Source: Gibbula magus
Lineage: Eukaryota > Mollusca > Gastropoda > Trochida > Trochidae
Length of the DNA: 64,000 bases
Assembly: GCA_936450465.1 (NCBI GenBank)
Contig: OW388289.1
Coordinates: forward strand, 79,224,593 to 79,288,592
Direction: 5' to 3'
Position 1 is the first letter of the stretch. Each line of letters starts with the position of its first letter. Below the pieces are notes generated by a model, which saw only the letters and a program-made list of their open reading frames with translations, ran no database searches and was not told where the DNA came from. A program made the translations under genes and the position numbers. This document shows, in pieces, positions 33,909 through 46,500 of this stretch.

Positions 33909-34236
33909 TAAAAAGTGAAATTCATTCTAATCCATGACCTAAACAGTGAGTACATAATCTGCATTCGATATCAACACCAGTTCTGCTTCTACCGTTGAAT
34001 TTGGATTACCACATCTAAAACGACTTAGAGTTTGCCGATACACTTGAATATTGAGGAGATACATGTAGCAACATACAGTAGTGTCGTAGTGCCTGTTGCC
34101 TATGGATTGACCACTCGGTATCATATTATCTATTATCTATCTATACACTTGGAAATTGATTAAGCAACACCCTAGTTTGTAAACTGAAATGTAGTTCTCT
34201 GGGATTTTTGGGATAAATTGAACGATTGTATCACTC

Positions 34237-34360
34237 TACACAAAAAGTGGTGGAATCCGCTTGCCGGATCCTTCCTGATTCTGCCGGATTCTCCAGGATC
34301 TGGCAACATTTGGAAGAATCCGGAAGGATCCGGAAAATGGATTCCACCACTTTTTGTCCT
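34237..34360. mobile_element. palindromic miniature element 'ACAAAAAGTGG', copy 1
   Basis: ACAAAAAGTGGTGGAATCC at the left end is inverted at the right (ends 34357). The interior is built of repeated CCGGAT(T/C)CTTCC words in both orientations. A second copy lies at 46386-46500 with the same ends, so this is a mobile family of about 115-120 bp. Confidence 0.75.
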
Positions 34361-36199
34361 GTTTTAGACATAACAATTGGTTATCTAGCTACTCATTAAC
34401 TGAAATAAAAATCCACCATATGCACAATTTATGACATTGTGAGGGAAAATGTAAAGGTACTGAAATTTGACATAAAATAACTAAAGTCCTAGCAGAGAAA
34501 CTACACTTCAAAATTTAGAATTGATTTATTTTAAACAAAATTTTTGATACCAAGTTGACATTCACACACCAAAACATATTTTATCATGCATGATAAGAAG
34601 CTGAACAGACATTAAACTTCCAGTCCCTTTTTAAAAATTGAGACAATGCCTACAACCATATGATCTATGAATAAATTTGAGATTATCTGAGTTCAATTGT
34701 TTATTAAGCACTTCTACTCGCTTTAGATAAGCCAAATCCGTAAGTAGTGATCGTATTTGTTCATTAAGACAAGTTCAAATGACAGTTTCGTGATTTTGTT
34801 CGTTTGAATGTGCATTCAGCTTTAACGAGTGAGTTTTGTTAAAAAGTCAGTTTGTAAAGTAAAAATCACTTCACTTAAAAGAATGACACTAATCACATTA
34901 CAAATACAAATATTGACTTTAATTACATTTCATAATGGAACTTGGATTTTGATACCAATATATTGTAAAAGCCATTACCCAAAAGACGGTGAACCGTTAT
35001 TTGAGTAACCTTACGTTTCAGCAGTGCTAAATGATTGTTCTACCTAAAACCACAAACAATTTTCTTAACATATTGTCTTATTTCAAATCGGAACGATTTT
35101 GGTGTTAACAAAATTGGGTGTTGCTTAATTAATTTCCAAGTGTATATTATGGTTAGTTGATAATTTTAGCGTATGCCAAAATACTCCAAACTATACTTGC
35201 TTAACGGTGGATAAAGGCAAAATAGAGATTAATGTTTCAAATATATCATAATAGATATGTTTTCAGATGCGATTTAAAAGGATGTTTGAAACTTTGCAAA
35301 ACAAATTTTACAGTGTGATCAAGTGAATATGACCTCTGAGATGTTGAACGAGGTGAGACACTGAAGGTGAGATTCGACCTGGAAAGGAAAAGAAGTATTG
35401 ATAACGTCGAAGTGCTTATCGAATTTCCATTCGATTCGACATGTCACACACAATAATGCCTATTCAGCAGTCTATTTCAGCACACTGTCGGCAATGTTGG
35501 TTGAGTTATGCCTTCGAGTAATACTAGTTTTATTAACTAGTGAGTGATTTGGGATCAAACTCGTTTTAAACGAAATCATAAACTCGTTTAATAACAAAAA
35601 TAGTAAAAAATGGGCGGTCGTTTTAAGTCGTTTGGCATACTCTGTCTTGATTAACACTATGCCTAAAAACCAATTAACCAAAGAAATGTCACAGAAATGA
35701 GTAAATATGTATTTTGGTCCTTTGCCTTTAGGAAATGTGTAACCGTATTTCACGCGTTGGTAATACTCATCAAATTTTAGTTCAGCAAATGTGTGTCACC
35801 ATAAGCGTATGTTGAAGCATCATTATAAAGTAATATAATCAAGTTTTCAACCTTTTTCTACCTAGAGTCATTTAATAAAGTACTGTAGCCGAGAGCTTGA
35901 AAGGCTAATGAGCAATACAATACGTTTGACGTCAGCGAATCCAATTCAGTAACATTCATTTGCTCCATGTATGGAACCCAACCATTTTGAGAAGTAATTG
36001 GATACATTAAAAGTTGATGTACAATGAAAAATATCGTTCTTTAGGTTTTAATGTAAAGCAAATCCATACCCATTTGAAAGAATACGATTTATGATAACCT
36101 GCAAACGTTTATTATCGTGTAAGATAAACATGTAAGACATATAAAACCTATTTCTCTTCCGCATGTTCTGATCATAGAGATAAAAACGTTTGTTTTCTT
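34361..36199. other. non-coding, no gene recognised
   Basis: Very AT-rich. A 93-codon minus-strand ORF at 35472-35753 lacks recognisable motifs and splice support. Confidence 0.4.
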
Positions 36200-36290
36200 A
36201 TAAGAGAAGTAAAAAGCCTTTGAATGAGAATAATGAATATTTAAAACATGGTAATATGCACAACTTGTCATGCCCTTACAATTAACATAC
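36200..36290 (+). repeat. paralogous block 'd', copy 2
   Basis: The block is collinear with 20985-21080 (AATAATGAATATTTAAAACA, then TGCCCTTACAATTAACATAC). Confidence 0.5.
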
Positions 36291-37949
36291 GAATTAAACA
36301 GGCACTAACATGACACAAACTGTACTTAACTTTTTATGTTATACGTTTTAGAGAAGCTTAATTTACAGCTAGATTAAGTCCCTGACTTTGAATAATCCCT
36401 AATTGGATCATGCTCACTCTCAAACCATGCTAATAAAAAGTTCAACACCACAGCTACAGCGTAGCCTACACACCAGTTTCCTAATTACGTGCGTTAAATA
36501 GATCCTTTGCCTTTAGATCTTCATTATTACTGTTAACTAGAAACTTAGCAAGGTGTATGGAAACCTTTTTATCGGAAAGGTTGTTCACCAAATTGATCAT
36601 TATGCGACTCTAGAATAAAAATATCACCTAATCTTTAGTGTAAAGTTAACATTAATAGTATTTCGAAAGAAAAACATTACCCACTACTGTCTGACAATGA
36701 TCCATATGCTGAAATGTATCTGCCTCCACAGCAGAAGTATACGCCATATGGAACAGATAATGTGTATAAATACGGTTATTTGACAACTTATCAGAGATTC
36801 TAAGCGTTTAATATATATATAACTCTTTGCTCACATAATATGTCAGTTTTAACTTGTATTTAAACAAATGAAAAATCCGTGTTCACTTGCCCGAACATAC
36901 TCTTTCCATTTTTATGGAAGCATTGTGGACACCAAATATCTCAGCTTGGTACCAAAACGTTCAAATAGGCATAAATGTCAGTGCGAATTGATGGTCCGAC
37001 TCCTCACAGAAGCTGCCACATGAATCCAAAAACCAAATGTTCCTTTCATCACATAACGTTGAAGATATATCAATAATCCAAGGCAAACACAGATTGATTT
37101 TGTCGTTTCATTCTAGTTATCTAGAATAAATTAATCATACTTACAGTTACGTGTGGCGCTTCTATACACATATATTTCATTTCATTTCAATTTCTCAACC
37201 CGGAATCGGTGTTTGTGAACTAATGAACAAATTGAATTGAGCAAGTTTGTATTTCATTGATCTTTTACTTAGTTGAGATCTCTCCTGTAAATTCGTCTAC
37301 ACGTATATTTTATTATAATCCCCCTATATGTATACACGTGTGTTCTGTAGAAACCAGTAAGACGCCAATATCCAAATATACCATTCACTTATTTAATCTA
37401 CAAACTTATATTAAACTGTCAATGGGAATCATTTGAATTTACCTTGTTTCAGCTGCGAGATCAATCATCATCAGCTGAGACAAAAATATGATGATTAACT
37501 TGACGTTTTCATAAAAGGCTACCTCCTGTGTGATTAATACATACTCCTGAAGGTTCAGTTTATTGTGTATGTAACATGATGCGTTTAATTAATTATATAA
37601 TGTATCTTTAGAAAGAACTCGTGGAAAGGGATACGATATTATTTTTGTACTCCCTTTTCAGTGCACATAGGTATTATTGCTGTTACTTCAGCAAAAGCTA
37701 TTGAATTGTAAAGAATGTTACTGTCATCTCAGTGAACAACGGGAGAGCATTTCTCTGATTGTCGATGTCCCCTTTGTTCACCAGCCGTATGGATGCTTCA
37801 ACGGTAATAAGAATTCAGAAGGGTGCATGGGCAACCGTCAAATCAGTGTTGTGCAGGCCAGACCCCGAATTAGTCCAGTAGGATATTGTGAAGAACCCGG
37901 ATATTTCCGATAACAGACAAGTTTTGTTTTTAAATGGTCCCCTATGACA
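36291..37949. other. non-coding; one weak ORF at 37677-37913
   Basis: Nothing is recognised. The ORF at 37677-37913 (+, 78 codons) contains PFVHQPYGCFNGNKNSEGCM and RPRISPVGYCEEPGYF, a Cys/Gly/Pro-rich stretch that could be an exon of an extracellular protein. No homologous family or matching splice phase was found, so it stays a guess. Confidence 0.3.
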
Positions 37950-39330
37950 GTGCTGATGAACCACGAAAAGCCCAACCAAAATCAACCATTTGCAAAATGC
38001 ATTTTCGGGACTAAAACCTTAAAAAATGAAAGAAAATTGGAATACTTTATTTTAAAATATATCTGCTGCATTAAACAATTTTGTGGTAAGTAAAATGATA
38101 GATCATGATCATTGCTTACTGCTAATGGTATTTGATGCTCTGAGCTGAACAACATGTCGTTTTGGGGGTCAAAAACCTTAAAAATGAAAGAAAATTGGAA
38201 TAATTTATTTTAAAATATAACTATTGCATAATACACTTATATAGTGACTTGCATCATAGATCATGCATCATTGCATACTTCTAAATGTCATTGATACCCT
38301 TGGTTGAACAACATGTCTGTTTGGGGTCAAATACCTTGAACAATTTAATATTTTCTTTAAAATCATCAAAATCATTGGGATTTTTATATTTGGGGGTAAA
38401 ATCCTTTTAAAAAGAGGAGGAAATAGCTAAATATTTTGTGAAAATAATTCCATTAGTACAAGAAGCATTATCACTAACTGAACCTCAATTAGAGACTTGG
38501 TCACTGAAGAAAACCCAACCAAAATCAATCTTAGGAAATTTGTCAGTTTGGGGTTGATGAGAAAATGGTAAACTATTTTGTGAACAGGCCATTTAGGGTT
38601 ATATGATCATACATGGGGCACTTATTCACCATGGAATCGTAACAAAATAAACCTTTGGTAAAATGACATTTTGGTGTACAATCCTCAAAAGTGAGAAAAT
38701 TGTTGATTATTTTGTTGAAGAATTACATTTAGAATAAGCCCATTTTATGGATACGTGAACGCCAGAAAGGTACTTGTCTGGTTTTATTTCCGGTACTGAA
38801 AGACCATAGGCCTGTAGTACAATATATTTCATTGATAATATGTACATGCACATTAAATACAATGAAGATGACATTCAACAATTAGGTATAACTTATATTA
38901 TGTATATATTTTTTTTCCTGTTCCGAATATCATAGCATGGTAAACAGACATAGTCAGATTTTGAATAACTGCAATTTGTGTGTTACTTAACAAGTCTACA
39001 CATTTATAAAGGTTCGGATGGACATAGTATTAGTTTAAAACAATTATTATATATAATTAAATTAATTAAAACACAATGATAGTCATCTTCTATTTGATTA
39101 TGATTACAAGGTCTGCATATATTTGATTTTCTCTTTGGACTGATTAGAATCTTCCACTTTCGATATATTAATCATGTGATGAACATCTTAATCTGTCCCA
39201 AATTTATACATGAAGGATACATTACTGATTACTTATTAACCGTGGAAAACCAAACCAAAACCTTGGGAAATTTTCAATGTTTGAGTAAAGGTACTCAAAA
39301 ACGATAAGAAAATATGTTTTATAATGAATT
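37950..39330 (+). repeat. degenerate tandem array of ~160-bp units
   Basis: The words 'ACCTTAAAAATGAAAGAAAATTGGAAT' (in variants) and 'TGAACAACATGTC(G/T)GTTTGGGG' recur at about 38002, 38162 and 38318. Weaker copies lie near 38390, 38555, 38670 and 39260. 'CCCAACCAAAATCAA' recurs at 37972 and 38518. The period of about 160 bp is like pearl-element cores, but no ACGG run or hairpin is attached. Confidence 0.55.
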
Positions 39331-41829
39331 GTATTGTTTTAACATTTACAATTTAGAACTAATTCAAACTTTAAATTTTAAACTCAGAGTATTCAGATAC
39401 ATCCACGATTTTTTAAGTCATTGACTTGGTTACAAAATGCACAAGAAGGACATTGATAAAATACTGTATCGCCTGTCAGAGCATCATAACTGTTCGGAAG
39501 ACGCCTGATAAAACATCTTTTGAAAATGGTAGGAGAATGTTGTCTGATCTACAGTTGTATCAGTCACTCTACTCTATAGATATTTTAGCAAATGTGGTTC
39601 AATTTGTGGTGAAAGATAAGACAGAAGAGACTCATATGCACATACTACATGGAGAGTGAGTTGCTAACAATTGTAATTATTGTTCTTAAGCCATCAGAAC
39701 AGTTTTCATGTTCAGTGTTCAAGGGATTGTCCTGAATTTGACTCAGTTTGGTATTATTAGGAATTTTAAATACCTGAGGAAATTATTTATGGTATCTGGT
39801 TGCAACTGCTTGTATTATATTCCCAAGCTTGAAACCCTTGACAGTGGATTTATTTAAGAGTAATCCTTCAAGTACAGATCATTTATCATTGCAAGGCTAA
39901 TATCATTATGATGGTGAAATGTCAAATGTCAAAACCATCAAAACCTCATACAATCATAGGCGTAGGAACGGTTCAAAAGTTATATAACTATAGTTTACCA
40001 AGTGATTCAAAACCAGGTGGTAATATTATTGTAATTATTGGAAAATAAATTTTGGGAGATTTTTGAGTATTTGAAACTTATGTTGCTGTAAAGAAAGAGG
40101 AATTTGAGTCATATTGGCTCAAACACATTTGATAGTTTTGTGTATTTTCTATGTAAATAATGTATAATGTTTTATGATGTAAAATTGTTTTGATTGGCTG
40201 TTGGCATATTTTAACTTTTAACTCAATTTGTGCATTAATAAAAGCTTTGTAATTTTCTCAAGTTATGTAATTCGATGATAAGATAACCATTTTCTGACAT
40301 TAAAGACACGCATGACAAAGGAAAAACTATTTGTTTATGCCTGTGTTTATTTGAATAAAATAAAGTGACAAAAAACATATGCCATATGATTTTCGCACAA
40401 CAAAGGATATATATAATTTTGTTTCTAATTAATATTGAGCTATTATATAACATTATTTGGGTGTTTGTAAATTGATCATTTTGCACTCTTTAAATTGTAG
40501 AAATTATTAGAATTAGTTTGACTAAAATAGATTGATATACTAATAATATTATTTTGAGTTATTTTTAACTTCAAATCACCCTAAAATGGACTGATCAACA
40601 GACGCATTCTTCATATGAAATTAGTGAACGTAAAAGTAGTATCAGTATGATTGCATGCCCAGCTGATTAAATCATTTGTTTACAATTTCTTTCCACAATG
40701 TTTCAATTGACATTTAATTTCATCCATCTCCTAAAACATTCTACTCATCAGTTAAATTACTATATTATTACAAATCATAGTTGAAAAGGCATATTATACG
40801 AGTTTCTGAATTACTTTGGAGCCAAAATAATAAATTTACCATGTTAAACCGTTTATTGATCAAACAATGAAAATCTTAACATTTTAATGAATCTTGTAAA
40901 GTCTTATACTTTTATATGAATGTCTTCATGTATTTCACTATATAATACTCACGGTTTTTACCTTTAGTATCATATTTCACCGCCTTCAAACGTCTGTTGT
41001 CAACAACAATGTCAGCAATTTTAGCAGTGGCTACGAAGGGAGATAACTCAGACAGTATTTGTCATACAACTGATTTTACATCAGGAAATCTCAGCACACC
41101 TTTCTGGGACATTTTCAAGTGGTCATTACTTTTTCTGTCAAGGGTTGAATTTGGTTGGGTTTTTTTCTGAGAGTAAGGGACATGCATTATTTTTACAGTT
41201 ATTTGTTTGTTATCGAAAATGTCCGGGTTCATTTAAATTTGGACAAATTTCTACTGGCCTAAATGTAGCGCGATCTCACTTGGGAACAAGTCACAGAGTC
41301 CACCTTTGACTCTGCAGAATGTTGGACTTTAGAACAAAGCACTGTGATATTTTGAACAGTCTGATTTTTAACAGAAATAAGGGCTTGATTTAATTTCGCA
41401 AATGAGCTTACTTACAATAAAAAATGCAAAGATGTCATTTGCAGCGATATCAAAGCTTTTATGGTGCGTTGTTCCACATACATTAGTTCTTGTTTTGTTC
41501 TTTTTTAAATGTCAATCAGGAAATACGATATTAAAACAAATAATTCAACTAGAAAGTGTTTTTACCCGTAAAAACAGATGTCTCCCCCTTCCTCAAATGC
41601 TCCAAACCTCTAAACAATACTATCATAAAGCACCATTAATGTTCTCTGTATAATTCAACTTGAATAAATAACTTATCAACTCCACAATTGAAGCAAACAA
41701 AATATTCTAAATTCTAAATTCTGACAAATCTTGTTATGTTGAGTAAGTAAACAACAAACCAGTGCTTGTATTATGAGAGGTTTATTACTAAAGACAAACA
41801 ATTAAGACAGTTTAACATAAATGGTGATT
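39331..41829. other. non-coding, no gene recognised
   Basis: AT-rich with short ORFs (39426-39659, 41402-41653) that lack motifs. 'AAGGGAGATAACTC' near 41036, a word common in dispersed mollusc repeats, suggests an old repeat end. Confidence 0.35.
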
Positions 41830-42303
41830 ATTGGTCAAATATAGTTTTAGAGATCTGCTCCGAAAACGAACACTACCCTTGAGAAAGACTAAGTTCAAAT
41901 TGTTGCATGGAAATAAAAAAAATATTTTTTTAAAATTATTTCTAACCCCCCAAAGGCAAATCTGCATGGTATGGAGAGGCAGCATACCAAGTTTGGTGAT
42001 TATTGGTCAAATATAGTTTTAGAGATCTGCTCCGGAAATGAATACACCCTTGAAAAAGACTAAGTCCAAATCGTTGCCATGGAAATAAAAAACATTTCAA
42101 TTTTAAAAAATCTCTAACCCCCAAAAGGCACATATACACGATATGGAGAGACAGTATACCAAGTTTGGTGATGATTGGTCACATAGTTTTAGAGACCTGC
42201 TCCTGAAACGAAATGGGAACGCCGACGCCAACGCCAACGCCAACGCCGACGGGAACTCAGCTAAAACCAATATGATCCCGACCCTTCGGGGGGAGACATA
42301 ATC
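41830..42303 (+). mobile_element. pearl-like element, family E, with a 6-bp microsatellite
   Basis: Three core units of about 172 bp start with 'ATAGTTTTAGAGATCTGCTC' near 41842, 42014 and 42186. Each carries a 'TGGAAATAAAAAA' and a 'CATACCAAGTTTGGTGAT' block. The third unit passes into a run of ACGCC(G/A) units (about 42218-42252), then 'GATCCCGACCCTTCGGGGGG', a short hairpin-like end. It replaces the ACGG run of the other families with ACGCCA/ACGCCG but keeps the order of parts. The CTCCGGAAACGAA word is shared with family D. Confidence 0.65.
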
Positions 42304-42878
42304 AGTGGGAGCATTAGAGAACATCAAGGGTCTATATATACCATAAAGTAGACCTTTCAATGACACAATCAAATAAGGTTATTATGCCAAATTCGGCAGG
42401 AATCTTCATCTTGATGTCTGACATCTTTTTTTAAAAAATCAAATATACCCTGCCAGTTGCACCTAACTCTTACAACAGCACCTGGTAATCATTTGTATGT
42501 TATTATAAAGTTTCTAATGTTTTGACAAATATATTTTACTTTTTGCAAGTACATGTTGCAAGTTCAAACTTCAGGCAATTTCAAGTCTCTAAAGGCTGGA
42601 ATACAACTAATGAATACACTGAATATTTCACTTACACATTAACTAAATCACGAAGTAGGAGGAGTAGGCGTCACCTTATCTTGCCAGAAAATTTAGACCG
42701 TAGAGTACAATCCTTACATCAATTCGTTCGCCCTTGCACGGTAATAGAGACATATTATTACTATGTTTAAGCTTTGGTGATCTAAGACTAAAAGAAGACA
42801 ATCAAATAATGTGTTAAATAAAGCCAAGTGTAGTGACTTGTTGTTTTCAGTTTTGATTTGATTTTGATTGTAGTGAGC

Positions 42879-43167
42879 CAATCTCATTTAAATCGGATCG
42901 AACGTACATGTAACACTCCAACCTCGTTCGTCATCTGCGTTCTACCCCACAGAGGTCAGATAAGGTGACCTTTCACCTTCAATACGTTCAACCAATCAGA
43001 GGCCTTATTCGATGTGACAGTTCGTACGTTAACTCAAGTCTGTTCGATGACTTTCAGCCTGACCACTGATTGGATGGAATCAAAGGTCACCTGACATGAC
43101 CTCTATGGAGCAGTACTCAGATTGGAAACACGAGTGTTACGTTCGATCTGATTTAAATCAGATTGAT
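42879..43167. mobile_element. miniature element with ~120-bp inverted arms
   Basis: 'CAATCTCATTTAAATCGGAT' and 'CGAACGTA' at the left are inverted at the right ('CGATCTGATTTAAATCAGATTG'). Inner parts also pair ('AGAGGTCAGATAAGGTGACC' with 'GGTCACCTGACATGACCTCT'; 'CCAATCAGAGG' with 'CCACTGATTGG'). There is no coding potential. It is a long-armed MITE. Confidence 0.7.
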
Positions 43168-43295
43168 AGTGAACAGAGCAAGTAAATTCACCATAACCCC
43201 TTCAAAACAAAATCAAAGAAATACCTCTTTGATCTGTTTACGTAATTACGCAGTCACTTAGCCATTATTCAACCATTCTCAACAGATCATTTGTA

Positions 43296-43526
43296 GATCA
43301 AGTCATGTAACAATAACCCGAAGCACTTCAAAGTTGTCCACTTGAGATATATCTCCCAGTAACCTCATCCGTTCACAAAGGAAATTATCCACTCCATAAT
43401 CAAGTTTAGATGTCGGTGTCTCTGCAGATTTATACTAATGTCTCGTAGATCTCTTTCGATAATCCAACGTTATCAGGACATCACAGTAACACTATTTGCT
43501 TTGGTTAACGAGCTTATGTCCATTGC
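43296..43526 (+). repeat. paralogous block 'a', copy 3
   Basis: 'AAGCACTTCAAAGTTGTCCA' .. 'CACAAAGGAAATTATCCACTC' .. 'ACGAGCTTATGTCCATTG' is collinear with blocks at 17990 and 21665. Confidence 0.7.
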
Positions 43527-45019
43527 AATTATTTAAAACACTAATAGGTAGCTTTTATGTAAACGAAAGTAACAAAGACAAATCCAAGCCTTTGAATAAT
43601 TAATAATTAACTAATAACTTTACACTTCATCATTATCAACTAAAAGGTCGTTTGTAGTTAATCTTCCCTCGTATATGTGTGCTGATGAGTCTTAACTTAA
43701 CCAGTTTGTACTTACAATTCTCGTGAACAAAGTAACAGCAATAATGTGAATAATAACGCTATCACTGTTACACTTTATTAGACACCAAAGGTTCACTTTT
43801 CACAAAGTATATTCGTAATCATTGAAAAACTAGGAAGACAAAGCAAACTATAACTAGGGTTCACCGATACTTTATGTAAAGCAAGTATGCATAAATAAAT
43901 GATTTGCGAAGAATACTGTGATGACAAGTATACAGCCTAGACCAAAATATTTTTCTAAGAATACAAACAATATATCCACGATATTTTCAAAAAGTAACTT
44001 TTTGAAAAATTCACACTCAATTTTGAGTCTTAGAAGTGAGGTAATCTTTCCTCCCAGTTTTACAATGTGGGAACATATGCTTTAAACCCTTGTTAAAAAA
44101 ATTAATATATTTCAAATTATCTTTATTTTGACAGTCTTAATGTTGAGATACTTAACTCAATACTTGGTAAGTCATACCAGCTTTTAACATTGTTTACTGT
44201 CTAATGACGATGTCCCAAAAAATGGGTAAAAATCAGATTTTTAGACGAAAACATATATCGGTTTAATTTTTTAATGATAAATGTTGTTAATATTTCAAGA
44301 TAGACAAATGATCCCTCTATACTATTATAAGAATAATTTCGTTATAGAAGAGAACAAAGAGTATACATGAATGGTAAAAGATGATTATTCACACATGGTA
44401 ACATTGGAAGGAAGATCACAAAAGTTATCAAAATGGGTAAATTTGGTTAAAAGAATAAAACACATATATATTGGTCTAATGATTAATTTCAAGGTTATTT
44501 GTTTGTTTACATTTACATTTCTGGAACTTTGATGCAGCAATTTCCCCAATAGTATGTGTCGAAGAAAACATAGTAATTTTCATTGTTTTATGATAGTTTG
44601 TTTTAAAATATATACCACAAAAACCCTGTACATGTTTTTGTACACATCTTTTTTTTTCTCGTCCTTTGTGGATCAGGGAATGATTAAACAAGACACATAA
44701 TATGCATGAATATAGTTTACGAAGTCGTACTGTCACAAATATCAAGCAAGCTATTGGTTTTGCCGTAGGCGCGGGGTATATTAGAAATGTTGATCTTCCT
44801 GCAAATGCTACTGATAGTCGTGATCAGGATAGCGATTTGGAGTGCAAGGCACAACGCACTAAGGTGATTTGTAGGTCACTTAGATAACCTTAGTGCAATG
44901 TCAAAGCATAAGAGTTAATTTAAGTAAAGGTAATGAAACATCAATGTTGATGTTGCTCTTGATCATCTTGGCGATCATGTGGCTGAGGGAGCCGATGTAG
45001 AGAAGATGATGTATCTATA
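43527..45019. other. non-coding; possible Penelope-like 5' remnant at the end
   Basis: Mostly AT-rich, unrecognised sequence. The GC-richer part from 44700, including a 61-codon ORF at 44702-44887, may be a scrambled upstream part of the Penelope-like element, but I cannot match it to reverse transcriptase blocks. Confidence 0.3.
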
Positions 45020-45250
45020 AAGTTATACAGTGTATGTCATTGTGGACAGGAGTATATTGAAGAAACGCTGCCGGCTATCGACACAAGGATCAAGGATTAT
45101 CAAATGTCTGTCGACAAACTTGACCAGAAATCCGCCCTATCTGAGCATACCGTAAAGAACAAAGATCATGCGAGGCTTGCCAAAGTCTTGTGAACCAACA
45201 AAACAACTGGCGCTAAATACAAGAAACGATTGGCAATTGAAGAAAACAAC
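45020..45250 (+). pseudogene. Penelope-like element, GIY-YIG endonuclease remnant
   Basis: Translation gives LYSVCHCGQEYIEET, then DTRIKDYQMSVDKLDQKSAL and SEHTVKNKDH, followed after stops by KYKKRLAIEENNL. This matches the C-terminal GIY-YIG nuclease of Penelope-like elements: IY.V.C.CG..YIGET, then TRI.EH, then KSAL.EH, then REA.EIE. The nuclease nicks target DNA for reverse transcription. The second Tyr is kept, while the Gly of YIG is replaced by Glu. Stops and the missing reverse transcriptase mark a dead fragment. Confidence 0.7.
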
Positions 45251-46385
45251 CTGCAGTAAACTGTGATCAAGGCATCTTTCTACCATATGCTTGGAACTCA
45301 GTCATCTAGAAAACCTACCCGCTGTTAGAGGCACCCGCCAAAAAACCGAGGAGTACCCGCCCATTCACTCTTCTCCCAGATTATCCGAGAGGCCGCTAAC
45401 AATTTACACTTATCAGCACAATCATCATCTAAACACTTCAAATCAACCGGTCTCAACCTCCTATCCTCATTCACCATGGCTTCTGCATTTCAATATTATG
45501 TTATGCAATTTTAATCTCTATAATTTAATTTATTCACCATTATTGTCATTGCTATAAAATGTATCCCATTGTGTTCTTTCTCAAATTCAATCTGGTAAAG
45601 GAGTGAACACATACCCCAAAACGTCGTGTATTTTCACAATGAATTAGTTTTATCTAGAACATATTCCTGTTCGTAAGTACTTAACTCTACATTCCCTGTG
45701 TTTCGGACATTTTACACAATATGTGGGTAAATTTGGACAGAATTTATCATTATATTTCATCATTGAGACTCGTATGCGCATTTCTAGTTCTATTTTTTTA
45801 TGCTGGCATACATTTTGACCAAATAAAACATACATATCTAATACTATTCAACTCAATGTATATTATGATTACTACCCCAAATTTCCCATATGGGTACAAA
45901 CCAATATCTAAAAATAATACGAGTCGTATCAGTAAAAAAAATTATATTTGCCTTTTCTTCATCATTATGAGACTTTATTATGAAAATGAAACTATTTTAA
46001 CAATCGGATCTGGTACTGAGATGATTCCGGTTAAAGCCACTTTCAAGACATTTCACTTAACATGGCTTCTGGTATTGATGCAGGGTGAACGCCCTCAAAA
46101 TAGAACACTTCTCTACAAGCAGACAAGGTTGACAAGCCTCTTGCGGGTGTTTGAACCTAGAACCTCTTGGCGCTAACGAGTCCGCTATCGAGTCCCTAAT
46201 GAGTCTTATAGATAGTATAACCAATACATGATAGGTATATCTCATTTGCGAAATGGGAACTAACGCTGAAATAGAAACCCTCAAAAATGCAAATCGCCAA
46301 ATATTTCAATATCAAGAAACACCAAGAAAGTCAACTTTTTTATTGCAATAAATGCCATATCGCTAATGCGGTCACATACATGCAC
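45251..46385. other. non-coding, no gene recognised
   Basis: A 151-codon plus-strand ORF at 45721-46176 is rich in Ile, Phe and Tyr, as expected from AT-rich DNA, and shows no domain. It is not called as a gene. Confidence 0.35.
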
Positions 46386-46500
46386 AGGACAAAAAGTGAT
46401 GGAATCCGCTTGCCGGATTCTTCAGGATTCTTCATGATCCGCCAATATTTTGGAGAATCCGGAAGGATCCGACAAATGGATTCCACAACTTTTTGTTCTG
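46386..46500. mobile_element. palindromic miniature element 'ACAAAAAGTG', copy 2
   Basis: The ends CAGGACAAAAAGT and ACTTTTTGTTCTG are inverted. The interior shares GGAATCCGCTTGCCGGAT and GAGAATCCGGAAGGATCC-type words with the copy at 34237-34360. Confidence 0.75.

Noticed and set aside
38002..38400. Periodic repeats considered as a CRISPR array
   Set aside because: The units are about 160 bp and diverged throughout, with no conserved short repeat and spacer pattern, in a eukaryotic context.
45721..46176. 151-codon ORF
   Set aside because: Composition follows the AT-rich background, no domain is visible, and an opposing ORF overlaps it.
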